From: Bacillota bacterium
GTDB taxonomy: Bacteria; Bacillota; Clostridia; Christensenellales; Aristaeellaceae
Assembly (NCBI GenBank): GCA_023460055.1
Contig: JAEWRJ010000133.1
Span: 1-26,943, forward strand
Direction: 5' to 3'
Length of the DNA: 26,943 nt
Below, in pieces: positions 15,411 through 23,010 of the stretch (positions are counted from its first letter, which is position 1; every line of letters begins with the position of its first letter). Made by a program: the position numbers and the translations under genes. Under the pieces are notes generated by a model that saw only the letters and a program-made list of their open reading frames with translations, ran no database searches and was not told the origin of the DNA.

Positions 15411-16775
15411 ATGGACTTTGCAGAGCGGATGCTCAAGCTGAACCAAAGGCGGGACGCGCTGAAACAAGGCAAAGCAGACGGGCCGGACGCGCTTGCCCGG
15501 GTGTATGGATTGCTTGATCCGGGTTCCTTTATACAGACTGACGCGTACAGGACGGGCGGCCATAATGTGACTGGTCATGGCCTGATCAATGCCCGCCCTG
15601 TTTATGTGGCGGCGCAGGACGGCGGCGCGATGACCAGGGAGCAGGCTGAAAAGCTGATCAAGCTGATCGGCCTGGCCGGTTCCACCGGCGCGCCGCTGGT
15701 GCTGATGCCTGACAGCCGGGGCACCAAAGTGGAAGAAGGCGCTCAGGTATTGGCTGCCTTTGCTGATGTATTTACAGGGCTTTCCAAGCTGAGCGGATAT
15801 TGCCCGATCATCACCCTGCTGATGGGACCTGCCGCCGGCATAGCCGCGCAGTTTATTGCGCTGTCTGATTTCACCGTGGCTGTGGAAGGGAAGGGCTACG
15901 CGGCTCCTTTCGCGCCGGGTGTGATCAACGCGGTCAACGGCACCGAAGCCAAAGCAGAAGCGCTTGGCGGCGCAGTGACGCTGTACGCAAACGGCATAGC
16001 CGCCTTGAAAGCAGCTGATGAGGATGAGGGGCTGGCTCTCGTACGTACGCTGATTGATCTGCTGCCATCCTCTTCCTATGATCATTCGCCCCTTGAAGAC
16101 GGAGAACAGCTCAACCGTCTGATCGCCCTTCCGCCCAAAACCGGGAAGGAACTGGCGCAGGAGCTTTGCGATGCCGGTACAGCGTTTGAACTGTATGCCG
16201 GGCTTCAAACGGAGGCTTCAGTATATCTTGGCCGCATTGGCGGATATGCCTGCGGGGTGGTTGCGGCGAGCGGCCGCTTTGATTCCGCCGGCTGCGAGAA
16301 GATCACAGGGCTGGTGAAGTTCTGCGACGCGTATGATCTGCCGGTGGTCACGCTGGTGGATTCCGAGGGGCTTGAAGTGCCGGAGCAAAAAGGCCTTGCT
16401 TCTCTGATGAAGGCTTCCGGCAGGCTGCTAAGCACCTACGCGCAGGCCACAACACCCAAGATAGCGGTCATCACCGGCAATGCCGTGGGGGCTGCCTATG
16501 TCAGCCTGGCCGGCAAGGCCTTGTCCGATATCAGCTATGCCTGGCCGACGGCCTATGTGGCGCCGCTGAGCGCGGATGCCGCGGTTCAGACTTTTATGCT
16601 GGACGAGCTGCGTGAAACAGAACGCGGCGAGCTCAAGGAGAAGGCCTTTGAACAATCCGACGCCTTCGCTGCAGCTGAAGCCGGGCTGGTGGACGATGTG
16701 ATCGACCCCGCCGAGACCCGCAAGCACCTGATTGCGGCGCTTGAGCTGCTGCAGACCAAGAGCACTGTGCTGTAA
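15411..16775 (+). CDS. biotin-dependent carboxyltransferase subunit (12S/MmdA-like), divergent
   Basis: This encodes 454 residues from ATG 15411 (AGGAGG six bases before; the in-frame TTG 15405 lies against the ribosome binding site). Two crotonase-fold halves are present: LLDPGSF (34-40), ARPVYVAAQD (61-70), DSRGTKVEEG (101-110) and GPAAGIAAQFIALSDF (139-154) in the first, and SAGCEKITGLVKFCDAYDLP and the GNAVGAAYVSLAGK region in the second. Family members such as MmdA, PccB and transcarboxylase 12S move carboxyl groups between an acyl-CoA and carboxybiotin. It is shorter than the usual 500-520 residues, and DSGGARIQEG and GPCAGGAVYSPALTDF are altered. It is followed by OadG-like, biotin carrier and 5S genes, with which it probably forms one complex. 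The acyl-CoA substrate is not certain. Confidence 0.85.
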   Translation: MDFAERMLKLNQRRDALKQGKADGPDALARVYGLLDPGSFIQTDAYRTGGHNVTGHGLINARPVYVAAQDGGAMTREQAEKLIKLIGLAGSTGAPLVLMPDSRGTKVEEGAQVLAAFADVFTGLSKLSGYCPIITLLMGPAAGIAAQFIALSDFTVAVEGKGYAAPFAPGVINAVNGTEAKAEALGGAVTLYANGIAALKAADEDEGLALVRTLIDLLPSSSYDHSPLEDGEQLNRLIALPPKTGKELAQELCDAGTAFELYAGLQTEASVYLGRIGGYACGVVAASGRFDSAGCEKITGLVKFCDAYDLPVVTLVDSEGLEVPEQKGLASLMKASGRLLSTYAQATTPKIAVITGNAVGAAYVSLAGKALSDISYAWPTAYVAPLSADAAVQTFMLDELRETERGELKEKAFEQSDAFAAAEAGLVDDVIDPAETRKHLIAALELLQTKSTVL

Positions 16776-16787
16776 GGGGGGATATTC

Positions 16788-17147
16788 ATGGAACTGGAGC
16801 AAGCGATGACCATACAGCCCGGCAGCGCGCTGGCCGAGTCGGTCGAAAGCCTGAAGGCCGCGCTGAACAGCCAGACAACGCTCATATATATATTGATCGC
16901 GATCGCGGCCCTCAGCCTGATCATTGCCATCGCGGCGATGCAAAGGGGAAAAAGGGGAAACGGCGGGGAGCAGGTCTTTGAGGCAGTGACGCCGGCACCC
17001 GCTGCCACGGCTTCTGTATCGAATGACGGGGCCATTGCGGCCGCCATCACAGCGGCCATTGCCTGCATTCTCTCACAGGAGAAGGATGGCCACGCCAAGG
17101 GGGATCAGGCCAGCGGCTTTATCGTGCGCCGCATCCGCAGAGCATAA
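16788..17147 (+). CDS. OadG-family small membrane subunit
   Basis: This encodes 119 residues. One transmembrane segment spans about 31-50 (TLIYILIAIAALSLIIAIAA), followed by a basic stretch and an Ala/Pro linker. The C-terminal segment AIAAAITAAIACIL...GFIVRRIRR is typical of the soluble tail of OadG/MmdD subunits, which bind the 5S carboxyltransferase and anchor it to the membrane pump. It starts 12 bases after the carboxyltransferase stop with AAGGGGGGA as ribosome binding site. No sodium-pump beta subunit (OadB/MmdB/GcdB) is present in the window, so its job here may be assembly or membrane tethering rather than ion pumping. Confidence 0.8.
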   Translation: MELEQAMTIQPGSALAESVESLKAALNSQTTLIYILIAIAALSLIIAIAAMQRGKRGNGGEQVFEAVTPAPAATASVSNDGAIAAAITAAIACILSQEKDGHAKGDQASGFIVRRIRRA

Positions 17148-17186
17148 CTACAGCTTACAAGCAATCATGTGGAGGGAGATATTGAT

Positions 17187-17588
17187 ATGCGTACATTTCA
17201 AGTAAAAGTCAACGGAGTTTCCTATCAGGTAGAAGTTGAAGAAACAGCGGGAGGATTTGCCCCCGCGCCTCAGGCTGCTCCGGCAGCCCCCGCCCCTGTG
17301 CCCGCTGCCGCTCCTGCGGCTCTGGCCCCTGCTGCTGTGCCTGCTGCCGCACCGGTTGCCGCGCCGGTCGCCGGCGGAGAGAAGATCAACAGCCCTATGC
17401 CCGGTACAATTCTTGATGTCAGGGTTTCGGCGGGCCAGAGCGTCAAAAAGGGCCAGGTGCTGTGCATCCTGGAGGCCATGAAGATGGAAAATGAGATCAT
17501 CTCCCCCCGGGACGGAGCAGTCGCCCAGGTCGTGGCCAATAAGGGCGCTTCGGTCAACGCGGGTGATCCCTTGATGGTGCTGCAATAA
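17187..17588 (+). CDS. biotin carboxyl carrier protein (1.3S/gamma subunit)
   Basis: This encodes 133 residues from ATG 17187 with GGAGGGA ten bases before; a GTG at 17169 is in frame but sits before the ribosome binding site. The short N-terminal segment MRTFQVKVNGVSYQVEVEE is followed by an Ala/Pro linker (about 24-61) and a biotinyl domain with EAMKMEN at 96-102. Lys99 is the biotinylation site. NSPMPGTILDVRVSAGQSVKKGQVL and the mirror half ISPRDGAVAQVVANKGASVNAGDPL form the domain. It carries the carboxyl group between the carboxyltransferase and the 5S subunit. The layout matches transcarboxylase 1.3S and GcdC/MmdC. Confidence 0.95.
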   Translation: MRTFQVKVNGVSYQVEVEETAGGFAPAPQAAPAAPAPVPAAAPAALAPAAVPAAAPVAAPVAGGEKINSPMPGTILDVRVSAGQSVKKGQVLCILEAMKMENEIISPRDGAVAQVVANKGASVNAGDPLMVLQ

Positions 17589-17618
17589 GCGATCCGCTTA
17601 GGCTGAGAGGAGCAAATC

Positions 17619-19019
17619 ATGGCGAAGGTTAAAATCACTGATACAATTCTGCGCGATGCGCACCAGAGCCAGGCGGCTACGCGCATGCGCATTGAAGAAA
17701 TGCTGCCCATCTGCCCGCAGCTGGACAAGGTCGGCTATTATTCGCTGGAATGCTGGGGCGGAGCAACTTTTGACTCCTGCCTGCGCTTTTTGAATGAGGA
17801 TCCCTGGGAGCGTCTGCGCAAGCTGCGGAAAGCCCTGCCCAACACCAAGCTGCAGATGCTGCTTCGCGGCCAGAACATACTGGGCTACAAGCACTATTCA
17901 GACGACGTGGTGGATTATTTTGTCAATAAGTCCATCGACAACGGCATCGATATCATCCGTACATTTGACGCGCTCAACGACCTGCGCAACATGGAAACAG
18001 CCGTTTCCGCCACCAAGAAGCATGGCGGCATTGCGGAAGTAGCCATGAGCTATACCATCTCCAGGGTGCACACGGAGGAGTACTTCATCAAGCTGGCGCA
18101 GGATATCGAAGCCATGGGCGCGGATCTCATCTGCATCAAGGATATGGCCAACCTCCTGCTGCCTTACGCGGCATTCTCGCTGGTTTCCAAGCTGAAGAAA
18201 TTTGTGAAGGTGCCAATCGTTATCCATACCCATAACACCACAGGCACAGGGGATATGACATATCTGAAGGCCATCGAGGCAGGCGCGGATATCATTGATA
18301 CCGCTATGTCGCCTCTTGGCAGCGGCACGGCCCAGCCCGCGACGGAGGGACTGGTGGCGACCCTCAAGGGTACAGAATATGACACCGGCCTTGACCTGAA
18401 CCTGCTCAGCGAAATCGCCGAGTACTTCAGGAAGGTGGCGGACCGACTGACCAAGGATGGCTGGCGCGATCCCGAGCGCGTGCTGTCGGTGGATGTCAAT
18501 ACCCTGCGCTATCAGGTGCCGGGCGGCATGCTCTCCAACCTGATCGGCCAGCTCAAGCAGGCCGGCAAGATGGACAAGTACTATGACGTGCTGGCTGAGA
18601 TCCCGCGCGTGCGTGAGGACTTTGGCCTTCCGCCTCTTGTAACGCCAACAAGCCAGATCGTAGGCACTCAGGCTGTCATGAATATCATATCCGGCGAACG
18701 CTACAAGATGGTGCCTAATGAATCCAAGGCTCTGATGATGGGTGAGTATGGCAGGCTGCCGGCACCCGTCAATGAAGAAGTGCGCAGGAAGATCATCGGC
18801 GACGCCAAGGTGATCACCCATCGCCCCGCGGATGATATCCCGCCGGAGATGGATAAATACCGCAAGGAAGTCGCCCCCTACAGCCAGCAGGATGAGGACG
18901 CGCTGAGCTACGCCCTGTTCCCGCAGGTGGCTACAAAGTTCTTCCAAACCCGCCAGGCAGCGCAGCTGCAGATAGACCCGACGACCTATGATAAAAAAAC
19001 CGGCGCCATGCCGGTGTGA
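17619..19019 (+). CDS. oadA: OadA-like 5S carboxyltransferase (pyruvate/oxaloacetate)
   Basis: This encodes 466 residues: an N-terminal TIM barrel (DRE-TIM family) and a PYC/OADA helical domain, with no C-terminal biotin domain. TDTILRDAHQSQAATRM (7-23) holds the metal ligand Asp13, CIKDMAN (172-178) the carbamylatable Lys174, and HTHNTTG (203-209) the metal-binding His203 and His205. FDSCLRFLNEDPWERLR and LRGQNILGYKHY are the pyruvate-site family motifs. It transfers CO2 between carboxybiotin and pyruvate/oxaloacetate. Because biotin sits on the separate carrier encoded 30 bases upstream, the layout resembles transcarboxylase 5S or OadA lacking its biotin tail. It ends the operon, followed by a strong hairpin. 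Confidence 0.93.
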   Translation: MAKVKITDTILRDAHQSQAATRMRIEEMLPICPQLDKVGYYSLECWGGATFDSCLRFLNEDPWERLRKLRKALPNTKLQMLLRGQNILGYKHYSDDVVDYFVNKSIDNGIDIIRTFDALNDLRNMETAVSATKKHGGIAEVAMSYTISRVHTEEYFIKLAQDIEAMGADLICIKDMANLLLPYAAFSLVSKLKKFVKVPIVIHTHNTTGTGDMTYLKAIEAGADIIDTAMSPLGSGTAQPATEGLVATLKGTEYDTGLDLNLLSEIAEYFRKVADRLTKDGWRDPERVLSVDVNTLRYQVPGGMLSNLIGQLKQAGKMDKYYDVLAEIPRVREDFGLPPLVTPTSQIVGTQAVMNIISGERYKMVPNESKALMMGEYGRLPAPVNEEVRRKIIGDAKVITHRPADDIPPEMDKYRKEVAPYSQQDEDALSYALFPQVATKFFQTRQAAQLQIDPTTYDKKTGAMPV

Positions 19020-19050
19020 TCACGGCAGCCGGCTGAAACTATCTACTCAC

Positions 19051-19086
19051 GCAGAGGGACCCTCCCTGAAGGAAGGGTCCCTCTGC
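19051..19086 (+). terminator. strong hairpin after the carboxyltransferase operon
   Basis: A 13-bp perfect stem, GCAGAGGGACCCT with AGGGTCCCTCTGC, has further CC/GG pairing around the loop. There is no T run after it; a second small hairpin (TGCGG/CCGCA, 19089-19101) follows. It probably marks the 3' end, either as a processed end or an atypical terminator. Confidence 0.6.
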
Positions 19087-19138
19087 GCTGCGGCTTCCGC
19101 ACAAGAATGTGAAATATGATTCATAATGCATATATTCT

Positions 19139-19167
19139 TTACAAGCATTGATCTGCTTTGTTATAAT
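19139..19167 (+). promoter_or_regulatory. promoter of the panT-coaX unit
   Basis: TTACAA (19139-19144), 17 bases, TATAAT (19162-19167). The leader of about 89 bases to ATG 19257 contains GTACCG and CGGTAC arms near 19178-19207 that could form a hairpin. I could not match it to a known riboswitch. Confidence 0.65.
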
Positions 19168-19256
19168 ACCTTTGCCGGTACCGTACAGGGCCGGACACGA
19201 ACCGGTACGCCCCGCAGACACGTCAGGTATCCTTGCGAACTTGAACGGAGGACAAT

Positions 19257-19832
19257 ATGGATAAACGAGTAGAACACTTTACCTGGACCGCCATTCTGGC
19301 TGCTCTTGTAGCACTTCTGGGGATGACCCCGCTGGGGCTGATCCCGCTTGGTTTTATCAATGTGACGATACTGTGCGTGCCGGTGATACTGGGCACGCTG
19401 CTGCTTGGCTTGAGGACAGGCCTGATACTTGGAGCCGTGTTCGGGGCGATCAGCACAGTCCGTATGTTCATGGCGCCCAGCGCTTTGGTCGCTCCTTTGC
19501 TTGCAGCCAATACAGCCCTGGCGGTGATCATGTGCATTCTGCCCCGTTTGCTGATTCCTGTGGTGGCGCATCTGAGCTATAAGTCGCTGCTCAAGGGAAG
19601 ATTTGACAAAATTTCTCCGGCTATCGCCTCGGCATTTGGTTCACTGACCAATACGGTGTTTTATCTGGGCCTGATGCTTGTCTTTTATCAAATGGCCGGG
19701 CTTGATTCCACAGCCGTTCAGGCGCTGATCCTGGGAACGGGGCTGATCGCGGGGACCTCTGAGGCTGTTGTCGCAGCCTTGCTGGTGCCGCCTATCCTGA
19801 TCGCGGTCAAAAAGATGATGAAGAGAGCTTGA
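19257..19832 (+). CDS. ECF transporter S component, probably for pantothenate
   Basis: This encodes 191 residues with five or six hydrophobic segments covering almost the whole length. MTPLGLIPLGFINVTILCVPVILGTLLLG near 23-51 (given here only for position) and GLILGAVFGAIS match the S-component pattern, where the substrate-binding membrane protein docks to a shared EcfA-EcfA'-EcfT module. The phrase PLGFI followed by a short polar turn and VPVILG is typical of PanT-like proteins. The gene for pantothenate kinase starts nine bases downstream, the main support for pantothenate as substrate. The energising ECF module is not in the window. CGGAGGA precedes the ATG. Confidence 0.8.
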   Translation: MDKRVEHFTWTAILAALVALLGMTPLGLIPLGFINVTILCVPVILGTLLLGLRTGLILGAVFGAISTVRMFMAPSALVAPLLAANTALAVIMCILPRLLIPVVAHLSYKSLLKGRFDKISPAIASAFGSLTNTVFYLGLMLVFYQMAGLDSTAVQALILGTGLIAGTSEAVVAALLVPPILIAVKKMMKRA

Positions 19833-19841
19833 GGACACTGT

Positions 19842-20609
19842 ATGCTGTTAGCGCTGGACATTGGCAACTCCAACATCAAGGTTGCTCTGTTTGACGGCAA
19901 TGATCTGAAAAACTATTGGCGTGTATCGACCAACCGCAGCTATTCGTCGGATGAGTACGGCCTCATATTGGATGGGATGTTCCGCCACGCGGGCCGTGAT
20001 ACAAAAGAGGTGGAGGGCATCATTATGTCCTCCGTTGTGCCGACGATCAATTTTACAATCGATCACATGTGCCGGGAGTACTTCAAGCAGGAGCCGATGG
20101 TCGTTGGCCCCGGCATTAAAACAGGGATCAACATTCTCTACGAAAGCCCGCGTGATCTGGGCTCTGACCGCATCTGCAACGCTGTGGCAGCCCATCACCA
20201 CTATGGTCCATCCTGCATATTTATAGACTTTGGGAGCGCTACTTCCTTTGGCGTGGTGGACAGGCGCGGAAGTTTTCTGGGTGGATGCATCTGTCCCGGG
20301 ATGAAGCTGGCCAGCGAAGCGCTGGTGAGCGGCACATCCAAGCTGCCGAATTTTGAGCTGATCATGCCCGATCAGGTGATCGCGAAGTCGACTGTCTCAA
20401 ACCTCCAGTCAGGCTTGCTGTACGGTTATGTGGGCCAGGTGAACTACCTGGTGGAACGTATGAAGGAGGAACTGGCCGATCCGGAGGTGCGCGTGGTAGC
20501 AACAGGCGGGCTGGCCTTGGTCATCGCGGGCAGGACAAAGAATATTGACCGGCTGGATGGCTTGCTGACGCTCAAGGGTCTCAAGATCATCTACGATAAA
20601 AACCAATAG
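19842..20609 (+). CDS. coaX: type III pantothenate kinase
   Basis: This encodes 255 residues, the normal CoaX length. ASKHA-fold motifs are LALDIGNSNIKVALF (3-17, phosphate loop with Asp6), GSDRICN (107-113, with the proposed catalytic base Asp109), FIDFGSATSFGVVD (127-140) and GGCICPG (147-153). It phosphorylates pantothenate, the first step of CoA synthesis; the type III enzyme is not feedback-inhibited by CoA and needs a monovalent cation. It is coupled to the upstream S-component gene, so uptake and trapping of pantothenate are probably co-expressed. Confidence 0.95.
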   Translation: MLLALDIGNSNIKVALFDGNDLKNYWRVSTNRSYSSDEYGLILDGMFRHAGRDTKEVEGIIMSSVVPTINFTIDHMCREYFKQEPMVVGPGIKTGINILYESPRDLGSDRICNAVAAHHHYGPSCIFIDFGSATSFGVVDRRGSFLGGCICPGMKLASEALVSGTSKLPNFELIMPDQVIAKSTVSNLQSGLLYGYVGQVNYLVERMKEELADPEVRVVATGGLALVIAGRTKNIDRLDGLLTLKGLKIIYDKNQ

Positions 20610-20622
20610 TCGGGAGAGTGGC

Positions 20623-20856
20623 ATGAGTAAACGGCGCAGGCGCGGTTTGAGTTTTGGCAGCATATTCGTGTTGCTGCTGACAGCCGCGGCTATTTTCGGC
20701 ACTTATTACTTTTTGACAACGGTGGCCAGCGACAGCCCGGCCGCCGCGATGAATATCCCCGAAATCGTCAGCGCTGTTGAACATGCCCTACAGACCACAG
20801 CGAAACCGGAGCCGCCTGCTATCACGGTAACCCTTCAGCCGACTGCGGCACCCTGA
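20623..20856 (+). CDS. small single-pass membrane protein of unknown function
   Basis: This encodes 77 residues. A basic start (MSKRRRRG) is followed by one hydrophobic segment at about 13-32 and an outside tail rich in Ala, Pro and Thr. The positive-inside rule puts the N-terminus in the cytoplasm. It starts 13 bases after coaX, with GGGAGAG before the ATG, and ends before a bidirectional terminator, so it is the last gene of the panT-coaX transcript. No family is recognised. It could be the remnant of a longer exported protein, but no decayed sequence follows it. Confidence 0.65.
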   Translation: MSKRRRRGLSFGSIFVLLLTAAAIFGTYYFLTTVASDSPAAAMNIPEIVSAVEHALQTTAKPEPPAITVTLQPTAAP

Positions 20857-20881
20857 TACAGCAGGCTGCTTGAGCATGATA

Positions 20882-20919
20882 AGAACTCGCCCTGTGTGTA
20901 ACAGCGGCGGGTTCTATTT
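20882..20919. terminator. terminator between convergent genes
   Basis: AGAACTCGCC (20882-20891) pairs with GGCGGGTTCT (20906-20915) around a 14-base loop, with one G-T pair. A short ATTTG follows on the plus strand. It separates the panT-coaX unit from the minus-strand D-Ala-D-Ala carboxypeptidase gene, which ends ten bases further on. Confidence 0.65.
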
Positions 20920-20928
20920 GAATGTATA

Positions 20929-22380
20929 TTATCTGTAATACCTTGTCTTGTAGCTGGTATTCTTTTTGAACTTAGGTTTTTTACGTCTGGTAATCAGCTT
21001 GTAAATCACTTGGCTGACGACGATCACCGAGAGTATGGGGGCCGCGACAAGGAAGGCAAATTCCAGTGAAAAACGGGGGAATGGGTTGGGATCATTATCA
21101 GTGTACTGTATGATTTCTTCCAGCGTCGGCACCGCGGCCGGCCTGCGCTCAATGCTTCGAGCGGCGATCAGGTCGTATTCGACAGGTGCCGCCCCATCCT
21201 CTTCGGGCATATAGGTCAGGGTGCCGATGACTTCGCCGGCGCTGACCGGGGCCTCCAGGATACGATCCAGGCTTACACTTGTGCGGCTGTTGAACAGGCG
21301 CTGCCAATTGGTTGCCTGGGCAGCAAAGCCCACAAGCCTGTCATCTGCCAGCGGATCACGCTTGCGCAGGGAAAGCTCCAGTTGGCCGATATCCGGATCG
21401 TCCAGTGAGTAGCCGGATATATCGACGATCTTCGGGTTTTCTTTGTAAATCGCTTCAATGCTTGTTGTGACATATTGGGAGAAGCCGTAATCCATCAGAC
21501 GCTGCGTATCGACCCAGCGGCCGTTGGAATTGCTTTTGAGCGTGACCGTAATCAGCTCGATGCCATCTCTGTCCGCGGCCGCCGCGTAGCATTCTCCGGC
21601 CAGTGAGTAGGAACCGGATTTGCCGCCGATCAGGTTGGGGTAGTAAAACTTGCCTTCGGAGGCCTCGGGGTTCATGATGTACCTGCTGTAGGAGGACAAT
21701 CGCTTGCGCTCCCGGCTCCCGTTGTCGGCCGCGGGAATGGTAAATGTGTATAGGCCGAATATCTCGCGGAAACCCTCTGTCTGCAAAGCCGCTCTGGTGA
21801 TCAGGGCAATGTCGCGGGCGGTGGAATAGTGGTTGTCATCATGGTAGCCGTGCGGATTGGCAAAGTGACTGTTGACAGCGCCCAGCTCCTGCGCTTTCTC
21901 ATTCATCAGCTGAGCAAAGGCTTCCTGGGAACCCGCGATATGCTCGGCAATCACCAGCGCGCCGTCGTTGCCCGAGGCGACCATCGTGGCTTTCAGCAGG
22001 TCTTCCATTCTCAGCTGTTCGCCGGGAACAAGGCCGATCATGCTGCCGTCTTCGTGAAGGCTCAAAACGTTTTGGCTGACGGTTACCACATCCTCGGGAT
22101 TGCTTCTCTCCAGCGCGATCATGACGGGCAGTATCTTGGGGGTTGAGGCGGGAAACATGGCGGTATCCGCGTTTTTCTCAAACACGGCGGTACCCCTGCG
22201 GGCATCGATCACGATGGCGCTCTGCCCCTTGATCTGGCTGCTTTTTAAATCGCCCGGACGGTTGGGATCATAATCTTCGCTTGAAGAAATAGCTGATGAA
22301 AATGGAATGAGCATGAACAGAACAGCCGCGATGCATAATAAACGAACCGGTGAACTGCTCAAAAAACCTTCCCCCTTCAT
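20929..22380 (-). CDS. D-alanyl-D-alanine carboxypeptidase (peptidase S11)
   Basis: This encodes up to 483 residues. A hydrophobic N-terminal signal covers about 12-31. The S11 triad motifs are STPK (79-82, nucleophile Ser79 and Lys82), SGN (136-138) and KSG (254-256, for the usual KTG). NPHGYHDDNHYSTARDIAL near 175-193 is also typical. A C-terminal transmembrane segment (about 437-460) is followed by a basic tail, so the enzyme is membrane-attached and works on peptidoglycan stem peptides, removing the terminal D-Ala. The ATG at 22380 lies inside a terminator-like hairpin and lacks a good ribosome binding site; TTG 22362 (six residues shorter) has GGGGGAAGG just upstream and may be the true start. 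It is downstream of the fumarase genes on the same strand. Confidence 0.92.
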   Translation of the reverse strand: MKGEGFLSSSPVRLLCIAAVLFMLIPFSSAISSSEDYDPNRPGDLKSSQIKGQSAIVIDARRGTAVFEKNADTAMFPASTPKILPVMIALERSNPEDVVTVSQNVLSLHEDGSMIGLVPGEQLRMEDLLKATMVASGNDGALVIAEHIAGSQEAFAQLMNEKAQELGAVNSHFANPHGYHDDNHYSTARDIALITRAALQTEGFREIFGLYTFTIPAADNGSRERKRLSSYSRYIMNPEASEGKFYYPNLIGGKSGSYSLAGECYAAAADRDGIELITVTLKSNSNGRWVDTQRLMDYGFSQYVTTSIEAIYKENPKIVDISGYSLDDPDIGQLELSLRKRDPLADDRLVGFAAQATNWQRLFNSRTSVSLDRILEAPVSAGEVIGTLTYMPEEDGAAPVEYDLIAARSIERRPAAVPTLEEIIQYTDNDPNPFPRFSLEFAFLVAAPILSVIVVSQVIYKLITRRKKPKFKKNTSYKTRYYR

Positions 22381-22400
22381 TGAATGTCAATGGGGGAAGG
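22361..22400 (-). terminator. terminator hairpin overlapping the dacA-like start
   Basis: On the minus strand, CCTTCCCC (22400-22393) plus CATTGA pairs with TCAATG plus GGGGAAGG (to 22367), with a three-base bulge and a three-base loop. Six T residues (22366-22361) follow. This is a textbook intrinsic terminator for the fumarase transcript, but the ATG annotated for the carboxypeptidase (22380-22378) lies in its right arm. Confidence 0.8.
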
Positions 22401-22435
22401 CAAATAATGCGGCTCCCCCGCAAGGAAGCATCGTA

Positions 22436-22996
22436 TCACAAATCAGTCTGTTTGTATAGTTTGGGCCCGCTTTCGTATAGGTTATTGCCAAGGCTGTCAA
22501 TGAGCACGATCACAGGAAAATCCTTGATGACAAAGCGATGAATGGCCTCAGGACCCAGATCCGGGTAGGCGATCACCTCGCTGGACATGATGCTGCGGGA
22601 TATCAGGGCCGCGGCCCCTCCCACAGCGCCGAAATACACAGCCCCATAGGTTTTCATGGCATCGACCACTGCCGCGTTTCGCAGCCCTTTGCCGATCATA
22701 GCCCGCAAGCCGCGCGCCAGGAGTTTTGGGGTGTAAGCGTCCATGCGGTAGCTTGTGGTCGGGCCCGCGGAGCCGACGGCGTGGCCGGGGCTGGCGGGGG
22801 CAGGCCCGACATAGTAGATGGTTTCGCCTTCAAGCGGGATGGGCAGATCCTCGCCCTTTTCAATCAAATCGATCAGGCGTTTATGCGCGGCATCGCGTCC
22901 GGTGAGGATGGAGCCGGACAGCGTGACCATGTCACCCGCGCGCAGGCCGCGCGCCGTGCTTTCATCAAGCGGCAGATCCAGATGGATGGTATTCAT
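22436..22996 (-). CDS. class I fumarate hydratase, beta (C-terminal) subunit
   Basis: This encodes 186 residues of the Fumerase_C family. LDLPLDESTARGLRAGDMVTLSG opens the protein, and VGSAGPTTSYRMDAYTPKLLARGLRAMIGKG (around 74-103) is the strongest family block, holding residues that shape the active site at the subunit interface. It pairs with the iron-sulfur alpha subunit encoded 14 bases upstream to interconvert fumarate and malate. L(+)-tartrate dehydratase has the same two-subunit form and cannot be fully excluded. The transcript is expected to stop at the hairpin 22361-22400. Confidence 0.92.
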   Translation of the reverse strand: MNTIHLDLPLDESTARGLRAGDMVTLSGSILTGRDAAHKRLIDLIEKGEDLPIPLEGETIYYVGPAPASPGHAVGSAGPTTSYRMDAYTPKLLARGLRAMIGKGLRNAAVVDAMKTYGAVYFGAVGGAAALISRSIMSSEVIAYPDLGPEAIHRFVIKDFPVIVLIDSLGNNLYESGPKLYKQTDL

Positions 22997-23010
22997 GCGC
23001 GGTTGCCTCC

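Noticed and set aside
19168..19256. CoA/pantothenate riboswitch in the panT leader
   Set aside because: Only one short GTACCG/CGGTAC arm pair is visible, and I cannot match it to a defined motif.
22386..22391. TTGACA on the minus strand as a promoter for the carboxypeptidase
   Set aside because: There is no -10 at 16-18 bases downstream, and the hexamer lies inside the terminator stem.
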